In this document: positions 1 to 7,700 of the stretch, piece by piece
How the letters are laid out: each line of letters starts with the position of its first letter
Position numbering within the stretch: position 1 is the stretch's first letter
Position numbers and translations under genes: made by a program
NCBI GenBank assembly: GCA_022511075.1
Contig: JAFLSE010000024.1
Span: forward strand, 1 to 40,561
Origin: Prevotella sp.
GTDB taxonomy: Bacteria > Bacteroidota > Bacteroidia > Bacteroidales > Bacteroidaceae
Direction of reading: 5' to 3'
DNA length: 40,561 bases
Notes under the pieces: generated by a model
What the model saw: the letters and a program-made list of their open reading frames with translations, nothing else
Databases searched by the model: none
What the model was told of the DNA's origin: nothing

Positions 1-2
1 AC

Positions 3-314
3 ATAGCCATCGGCAATCGCGACGACCATTTCCGCAACCACGGTTTCCTGCTCACGCCGAAAGGCTGGACGCTCTCACCGGCATACGATATGAACCCTAC
101 TCTCAATGAGCATCAGGCATTGCTCATCAACTCCACCACCAATCACGCCGACCTTCAAGTGTTGCTTGATTCTTCAGAGGAGTATATGATTGGCAAGGAC
201 GAGGCACGGAGCATCATCGAGGAAGTGAAGGCAGGTGTGAAGCATTGGAAGTCAATAGCCACTCGCCTTGGTATAGTCAAGCGAGAAATAGATATATTTG
301 AACAGCGGTTTTGA
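3..314 (+). CDS. HipA-like serine/threonine kinase toxin, C-terminal part (5' end outside window)
   Basis: The open frame runs in from the left edge, so only the last ~103 residues are visible. They begin with a catalytic-loop motif GNRDDHFRNHGF and continue to PAYDMNP, which match the HipA C-terminal kinase lobe (the catalytic Asp loop and the metal-binding Asp of the DFG-equivalent). HipA proteins phosphorylate glutamyl-tRNA synthetase or other targets and are held in check by the HTH protein HipB, often as an operon. The expected partner would lie to the left, outside the window. The methionine at 90 is internal to the motif region and is not a real start. The residues that can be seen are intact, but whether the whole gene is intact cannot be judged. 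Confidence 0.85.
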   Translation: MAIGNRDDHFRNHGFLLTPKGWTLSPAYDMNPTLNEHQALLINSTTNHADLQVLLDSSEEYMIGKDEARSIIEEVKAGVKHWKSIATRLGIVKREIDIFEQRF

Positions 315-407
315 GCAGGATTTATAACTAAACCAACACCACTATACTATAGTCATATCCTTGCAAAAATATCTTTTTTACAAGATAAAAGTAAGATTTT
401 TCAAGAT

Positions 408-442
408 TTTGTCTTTTATAAAAGATAAAATTATTACTTTTG
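408..442 (+). promoter_or_regulatory. Promoter and candidate operator of the antitoxin/PIN pair
   Basis: A Bacteroidota-type -7 box TACTTTTG (435-442) sits 23 nt after a TTTG (408-411). The spacer starts with a perfect 14-bp palindrome TCTTTTATAAAAGA (412-425). AAGATAAA occurs as three direct copies at 382-389, 422-429 and 452-459. Type II antitoxins commonly repress their own promoter, so this palindrome is a plausible binding site for the downstream antitoxin; that is inference. Confidence 0.6.
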
Positions 443-458
443 TGCCAATTAAAGATAA

Positions 459-740
459 ATGCTTATGAGTACTATCACAATTGATACCAACATCTATAAA
501 GATGCCGAGATATATGCAAGGCATCATAATGTCAGTGTGAAAGATTTGGTGGAGAAATATTTCAAGAGTCTCATATCTGCCAGAAAAAATGTCACAGAGA
601 CAAGCACGGATGTTGACATGAACAGATACAAAATATCCCCAAGGATAAAGGCTTTGGAGACCAATTTCTTATGTCCGTCTGACATAACAGACGACTATAA
701 AGCAGAATTAAAAGAACAAAGAAACAGCAAATATCTATGA
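459..740 (+). CDS. Putative antitoxin of a PIN-toxin pair (DUF6364-like)
   Basis: A 93-residue protein with an N-terminal beta strand and helix pattern (STITIDTNIYKDAEIYARHHN) typical of small DUF6364/ribbon-helix-helix antitoxins, then a charged, flexible C-terminus of the kind that wraps a toxin. Its stop overlaps the start of the PIN gene by 4 nt (ATGA, 737-740), so the two are probably translationally coupled. The start could be the ATG at 459 or the one at 465; the second leaves a slightly longer leader from the -7 box at 435. The assignment as antitoxin rests mainly on position and size; the family match is moderate. Confidence 0.72.
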   Translation: MLMSTITIDTNIYKDAEIYARHHNVSVKDLVEKYFKSLISARKNVTETSTDVDMNRYKISPRIKALETNFLCPSDITDDYKAELKEQRNSKYL

Positions 741-1156
741 CTTTATTTTTAGATACAAATGTATGGATAGATTTTCTGATTGAGCGTAAGCCGTTCTATT
801 ATGCGGCATCTACCATACTGTCTTTGGCAGAAGAAGGAAAATTCGATGTCGCTGTCTCTTCGTTAAGCATGGTAAACGCAAATTTCATTTGCTGTGAGAA
901 AGCCAAAATGCCATTTGAAATATGGAAACACAAGATACAAAGCCTTAAGGACATTGTGAAGATATATTCCGTCAACGATTATGACATATACAATTCGTGT
1001 GATTCGTTATGGAATGACTTTGAAGATGGAGTGCAATATTTTTGTGCTAAAAGACACGATTGCGACTATATCGTTACCCGTAATCAAAAAGATTTTCTAT
1101 TATCAAACATCAAGGTTGTTCACCCCGAAGACATTATAGATATTTTCAGGCAGTAG
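737..1156 (+). CDS. PIN-domain ribonuclease toxin (VapC-like)
   Basis: A 139-residue protein with PIN-domain hallmarks: LDTNVWIDFL at residues 5-14 gives the first catalytic Asp (D6), FEDG at 95-98 supplies central acidic residues, and DCDYIVTRNQKDF at 108-120 the last Asp group. PIN toxins are Mg-dependent RNases that cut tRNA, rRNA or mRNA and are neutralised by the adjacent antitoxin. The usual mid-domain Glu is replaced by the SxLSMVNANF stretch, a pattern I associate with Bacteroidota PIN proteins of this type. The gene overlaps the upstream antitoxin by 4 nt. It faces the leftward HEPN remnant, with 25 nt between their ends. Confidence 0.85.
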   Translation: MTLFLDTNVWIDFLIERKPFYYAASTILSLAEEGKFDVAVSSLSMVNANFICCEKAKMPFEIWKHKIQSLKDIVKIYSVNDYDIYNSCDSLWNDFEDGVQYFCAKRHDCDYIVTRNQKDFLLSNIKVVHPEDIIDIFRQ

Positions 1157-1181
1157 AATAGCCTATATACGTGCCAAATGA

Positions 1182-1250
1182 TTAAGAAATTAAGAATTTG
1201 ATAGCCTCAACCAGGTCTTGACGACTTTTTTCATCAAAAATTTCGTTCAT
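1182..1250 (-). pseudogene. Remnant of a HEPN-domain toxin partner (first 22 codons)
   Basis: The stop of the leftward nucleotidyltransferase gene (TGA, 1247-1249) overlaps an ATG (1248-1250) that opens a 22-codon frame starting MNEIFDEKSRQDLVEA and ending IKFLIS-stop. HEPN proteins paired with MNT nucleotidyltransferases often start this way and continue for 100-130 residues. Here the frame stops at once and nothing HEPN-like follows, so the gene looks cut off by a deletion or insertion around 1200. The ATGA coupling supports its origin as the second gene of the pair. It is too short to prove by homology. Confidence 0.55.
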
Positions 1251-1597
1251 AACCTTATCCCTTCATTCATTACATTAACATAAAACGGTGTTTTAAAAGG
1301 GCGGTTCTCCCATTGTTTCCGCAATAATATCATTGGACTGATTATCACACCAGACGATAATTCAATGTTATATAGCTCCCCTGATATCTGCTCCTCCTTT
1401 GCAAAATTGCGTTTATCACCTTCCAGAAGAACAAGTACGTCAATATCGCTATCAGGACGTGCATCGCCCCTTGCCTCCGACCCATATAGAATTGCCGTTG
1501 CCATTGGGTCGGCATTGCGTATTGCCTCTTTTATCTGACTTACTATTTCCGTCCTTCTCATTCGTATAGCATTATATTCGTTGCAAACGATACGCAT
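1247..1597 (-). CDS. MNT-type nucleotidyltransferase antitoxin (MntA-like)
   Basis: A 116-residue minimal nucleotidyltransferase. The signature GSEARGDARPDSDIDVLV (residues 39-56) matches the GS...SDxD motif, with D51 and D53 as metal ligands. In HEPN/MNT systems this protein neutralises the HEPN RNase, in studied cases by adding AMP groups to it. Downstream only a short stub of that partner remains, so this is likely an orphan antitoxin. A shorter start at the Met of RMRRTEIVSQ (residue 13) is possible. No clear -7 box was found upstream on this strand. Confidence 0.85.
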   Translation of the reverse strand: MRIVCNEYNAIRMRRTEIVSQIKEAIRNADPMATAILYGSEARGDARPDSDIDVLVLLEGDKRNFAKEEQISGELYNIELSSGVIISPMILLRKQWENRPFKTPFYVNVMNEGIRL

Positions 1598-1661
1598 TAT
1601 TATTTAAACTGCCAAGAATGTCAAGTTAAATCCAAAAGAAAGTCTTAAAAATAATAAAAAT

Positions 1662-1716
1662 TGCAGACAATCATTATACCTTAATATGATAGTCTGCATA
1701 TATTTTTGTATCTTTG
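1662..1716 (+). promoter_or_regulatory. Promoter with a large inverted repeat ahead of the helicase operon
   Basis: A -7 box TATCTTTG lies at 1709-1716, about 70 nt before the start codon. Just upstream are 13-bp inverted arms, 1662-1674 (TGCAGACAATCAT) and 1686-1698 (ATGATAGTCTGCA), with one mismatch and an 11-nt centre, covering the -33 region. No good TTTG is found at -33, which suggests activator dependence or repression by a dimeric protein bound at the repeat. No regulator gene is adjacent. Confidence 0.6.
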
Positions 1717-1786
1717 TGGTCAGAATTTGACAATCTCTTAAAAAGAAAGCTATATAATTAATGAGACTTTCAATAGAAATTTAAAT

Positions 1787-4700
1787 ATGACTTTAAACAA
1801 AATAACAATATCCGATATAATCGCCGAAAAAGGTGGGACTGTAGATGAACTGTGTTCTTATGCCCAAGATAAAGGCATAAATATCCCTTCTGATCCAAAC
1901 TATGTTTTATCACCATCTGAACTTACTTGTATTGCTCCAACACTGGCATGGAATTTAAAGCATGGGAAGATGGTGGTTAACAAAACAGAAGACTTGGATG
2001 GCATCCTAAAAGAAAAAACAGAACTTGTTTTGCAAGAGGTGCATCATCCGGAAAACGAAAAAAAACAACTTATCCCGAATGTGAATGTTCTTGGAAAGAT
2101 TGATTTGTCAGACATTACTTTTTCCCCTTCTCCACACCACAAAACTTCCAATAAAAACAAGAAAAGGAGACTAGAATCAGATAATGAAAACGATACAGAA
2201 AGAATCAAGGGAAACCCACAACGTTTTATAGGTATTGTAAAATTCTTTGATTCTTTTAAAGATTGGGGATTTTTTGTGACAAATGGAAAAGGTATACGAA
2301 AAAAACTTGAAGAGGGCAAACTTGTCAGTATTTACATAAGGGGAAAGGAGTGGAAATCATCATCAGTTCCTCGCGAAAACGAATGGGTGATATTTACTCC
2401 CCATAGTAATCAAAAGGGGTGGAGTGCTGTCAACGCAGAACGATTAGAATATAATCGTGAAAACTTGCTTGTCGCTATGAAATATCGTGCGAGATATTCA
2501 CGTATAAATGGAACAGATGACAAGGGGGAACGATACGACGCAAATGTCCTATGCCATATCATCCGTAAGATGACTATGGAGCAAGGAATTGGGATAACTC
2601 GATATCGTTCGTCAAATCTTACTTTCGATGCAGATAAGTTTTCTGACGTCATAGATTGCTTCTGTGAATATGTATCTCAGAAATCCGAACATAAACATGA
2701 TGTCATTATCCAAGAGTTTTTAGAAGATTCCGAACTCAATAAACTTCTTTTCAAAATTTTCACAGAGGGTGAATACAGTACAGAAGATGGGACAAAACGT
2801 TCTATATGTGCCCTATTTCAGACTCTCCTCGTAAACAATATTTTTGAAACAGGAAAACTTGCTGAGTTGTCTGTATTCCCAGCAACGTTTGATTATGCAC
2901 CTTACAATGACAAATTGACCTCCATCCTTGTTAAGGAAGCACAGGATAGCGCAGCCTTAGTCGAAAAATGGCTTGGTGAACATGATGTAATGTCTATCCT
3001 CATTCCTGATAATGCCGATACCCAAACCATTCCATTACGTCTTATCTTGAAAAAGCTTTCGGGCAATGCTTCATGGATAGATGATCTGACCGTCAATTGG
3101 AATTTGATTAGGGATTTCATAAAGGAAAATCCAACATTGGCTTATCAATATTGTAAATGTATATATACTGGCAAAAGTGCAGAATTTGTAAACAATTATA
3201 CTGTTGTTGACCTACTGGAAGATGAGACTATCACGAAATGGTGTGATGACTTAATGAACGAGACCGAAGTCCCATTGGAGTTCGTTCGATTGTTAATGGA
3301 AAATAAGGCTACAGGAAGTTTGAATTTGTGGAGTAAATATATTAACAAAGGCTATGATATTACTCCTTCATATGCTATTATACGTAAAGAGTTAAATAAC
3401 GAATTAACAAGGAAGAATGTTGAAGTCGTACACCCATTCTTAAATATTTGTAGCGAAAAAGGAATATCAGTACTAGATATTGTTGGCAATGTCGAGGATT
3501 TGAGCGAAGAAATTAAAATTGAACTATTTTATCTGACAGAAAATATTGACTTTTATAATGCTGTTGTCGAGAAATCGATAATTATTGAACACGTGAACAA
3601 TTCTGGAACTCTTGAAATAAAGAAGTTCTTGAAATTCTGCTCAAAAAATCTCAGTAATGAAGAATTACTCAGCACGATAGATGCGCTTTCCTATGACAAT
3701 GTTATCAGCGCAATAAAACGAATGGCTTCAGATGATGGTATTCAACTTGTAAAATGTTTACCAGAAGATAGAGCTATTAGAATCGTTACAGATAAAGAAA
3801 TAAGAGGCAGTAAGTTATTTACAATTTATATCGGCGAAAAATGGGAAACGGTTAAAGGCGAAATGCCATATTGTGTTTTTGATTTAGAATCGGACGGTAA
3901 TAATATAAAAGAATTCGCTTTTTACGCAGAAGACAATATGAGAGTTTATATAGGCGAAGACCAAATAAACTCCTTATTTAGAAAACTAAGAAAAGCCCCT
4001 ATTATAGTTGGACACAATATTAAACTTTGGGATTTGCCAATTCTGAGACAGAAAGGGTTGGAATTGCCTGATGACATTTTCGTATGGGATACTCTTGAAA
4101 TAGAAATATTGCTTAATCCATGTAGATATGCTTATTCTTTGCATACAAAGCACAATGCAGAAGCTGATACAAAATTGACAAACGAGTTATTCTGGAATCA
4201 GCTATATCGACTTTCGACTGACATCAAGCTAGTAGAACAGCTACGTCAAGTGCTTCCCGCAAATATCGACAAAATTATCGACTATTTGCAGGTTGACTAT
4301 TACTCTGAATATTTCAAAAGTGCAGCCAACCTTGACCGACAATTTTTCCAAGAATTACGTCCTTTGGACGATGACCTTGTGCAGAAATTGGAAGATATAG
4401 CAACTATCCCCGATACAGAGAATACCCTATTAGTTGCCCCAAGTAATTTGTGGGCACGTTTAGCTCAATACATTCCCTTGTCTTTCCCAGGAACAAAGGA
4501 AGAGAATTCTTATAGAAGTATTGACATTCATAGCCTAAAAGAGAAGCCTTTTGATAATATCATTAAACAGTCCATTCTTGAACGTTTCTGCCTTATATCA
4601 CGGACTCCTATTCTCGAAAACCTTGCACAATATCTTCGCGTGACAAATAATGAAAGTGAGAAAATTTCATTTACGGAAGACGATTTACAAGCCCATCTTT

Positions 4701-7700
4701 ATCGATTCAAAAGCCATATTGATTGCATTGATGTAAGCTCTTTTGAAGATCCGCAAATACTTTCACGAGAGTACAAGCATATATATATTATAGGTACAGA
4801 GCTTGAAGACCGTGTTCACAAATGTAAAGTGTGTGACAATAAAACCTTTGCTGATTTGATTGCTTGTGGAAGTAAACTTCCTTTCACAATGGCTTCGACA
4901 AATTATGCTCCAATTAAAGGTGATGAAATTAAGAGACTTGGTATTACTATGCCAAATCTCGCTGCTAATATATGGGCTGAAAGAGAAAGAAATGGTGAAT
5001 TTGCTTTTTATTTGAATTATCAGTATCAAGCATATAGGAAACGCTTTTTGAGCCATTATAATGTAAAGCCCCAAACTGTCAAATGGAAATTCAATGGTGA
5101 TGACATTGGGCATATTAACCTCACCCAAGTTAGCCGTAACCGTACTGCTGATATGGTGATGCGTGTCAACAGTTCGACAACTCAGCGAAGTAAATATTGG
5201 TTATTCCAGATTGCTTTGCTAAGCAGAATCCATCAGGCTAATCCGGCTCTCCCAGTCGTATATGTCATAAATGACAAGAAAGAAATTGATGAAATTACCA
5301 AATATGCAACATCGCAAGGATTCTTTATTCCTTCAAATGGCAGCGGATTCCGCAAATTAGAGTATATCGGTAGCCATAATAATGGTATGGTCATCATTAG
5401 CAAACAAGAGTTTATAGACAGTGTTGGTTCTTATAGAACAGATAAACCATTTTGTTACGTATGGGACAATATGGATATTGACAGATACATGTTAATGTGG
5501 GACAAACTTCCTTTTGATGACGATTTAGAAGAGGATGCTGATGACGAGCGAGATGATAAAATACACCATACAACACCCCGTCAATGTATTTATGCTGCTT
5601 GGCCTATCTACGAACACTATTGTTCTATGGTTATGGCCAATAGTAAAGATACACAGTTTTATATTATTGATCCGCATTTTGATGATTATGAAGATATTGC
5701 GAACAGTTGTCATGCCCAATCTTTTAAAGTGGATTTGTGGGAAAATACCATTGACTATAACAATGCATTGAAAGACTCTAGTCAATTCTTTAATGATAGA
5801 AGAAGCAACGAAGAAGAAATAGACACTGTCTCTGCATTAGAGCTTATTCGCAAACATTTCATAGGCGATAATCAATGGAAACCTACACAAAAAGAAGTTA
5901 TTCCATATATGTGGGAGAAAAAAGGAGATTGTATCGTATCCATGCCAACTGGTGAGGGCAAATCAGTATGTTTCCAGGGATCTGCGCTTTGTAGGGCAGC
6001 AATAACAAAGAAACTGTCTTTGGTAATTACTCCCTTGCGAGCTTTAATGCAAGATCAAGTAGAGGACTTGCAGAAAAAAGGATTTGTGACAAATGTCGAT
6101 TATCTTAGCGGTGATCGCCAACGCCCAGAAGTGGAAAACATTTACCGTAAACTGCGTTCGGGCGAGATAGCACTCTTATATATAACTCCTGAAAGATTCC
6201 GTGTCAGGTCTTTTATGAATGTTCTATATCAACGCATGGAAATGGACGGAGGACTGGAATATGTCATCTTTGATGAAGCGCACTGCATTTCACAATGGGG
6301 ACAGGAATTTCGGCCTGATTATAGAAACGCAGTATTGAAGTGCATAAAATTCAGGAAAGAGTTCCATTTTGATTTTATGTTTGCATTGTTCTCGGCAACT
6401 GTTACCACTCAGGTAGAGTCGGATTTTCGTTCTTTCTTGCCCGACATTCATAGATTGGGGCAAACAGCTGAAGATTATAATCCAATACGGCAACACATTC
6501 AAATCTCGTTTACTCTAACAGAGCATAAAGATGATGCAAGAATTGAAGAGATAGCGCACTTTATTGAGGAAAAACAAATCGATTTTTCCGTAAGTTGCAT
6601 GATTATATTCTGCCGGACGCATAGACAATGTGAAGAGACTACAGACGCTTTATTGGAATTAGCTTCAATTGCTTCTCCAGACAGCATCCTTTACAAATGC
6701 ATTGACAAAATAGGTTTCTATCATGCAGGTCTTGATGCTGATTTGCGAAATGATGTCTATGAGCAATTCAAGCGCAAAGACGGAGTTGATCCTTTATACA
6801 TTCTATGCGCAACAAAAGCATTCGGTATGGGTATGGATATTCCTAATGTTCACTATGTGATTCATTATAGCCCGCCTTCTGTTTTGGAAGATTATCTTCA
6901 GGAGGTTGGAAGAGCTGGCCGAGATGAAAAGATATTTAGATCTGCATTTAAGGGAGAGGAAAAGATTCCTGCCTTATGCCTAACCTCAAACGAGGATTTT
7001 AGGAAGCTTAAAGAATTGCTTGTCAAAAGCCAGATGAGCTGGTCAAATCTTACTGATGCTAAGAAGAAAATTGTTGAATACATCAAACGTTTCCAAACAT
7101 TAGAGAAAACAAAAACTTCGCCTGTTGTTGTCCCATTTGATATATGGGTTAAAAATGCTGAGGATTTTAACGACACAACCGCATCACGTCTTGCTTTCCA
7201 TTGGTTAGAAAAAATCAAGCACATTAAACAAGGCTATTTGGCACAAGCAAACCTTGATATAACAATAAATGAAAACAGCAGGAAACCCTCTCCCCTAAAG
7301 AAAAATCCAGTATACCTGTATTTGGAGAATAATACCAATGTAAACGGTAAGTGTTCACTCGTGTCGGTAAACGATATGAGAAACGATTTGCGCATGTCCA
7401 TACCAAAGATAATGAATCAAGTTATCCTTTGTATGGACTCTGGTTTGTTAGAACTTAATGAAACTATGAAATGCAAGCTCATTCCTCGCAGATATTGTGA
7501 AGCAATTTATATGAGTAAACATAATACTAATCTTTTTGCTTTGCATATAGTATTTGAGGGACTAAGGAATTTGCTTTCTGATTGTAAGGAAAATACAGTC
7601 AGAAGTATTGGGCAAGAAGAACGAGAGCATATTTTTAAGCACTTAATGGATAACGTTGTTTACGATAAACTTGTTAAGGAAAACAAAATTGATTATATGC

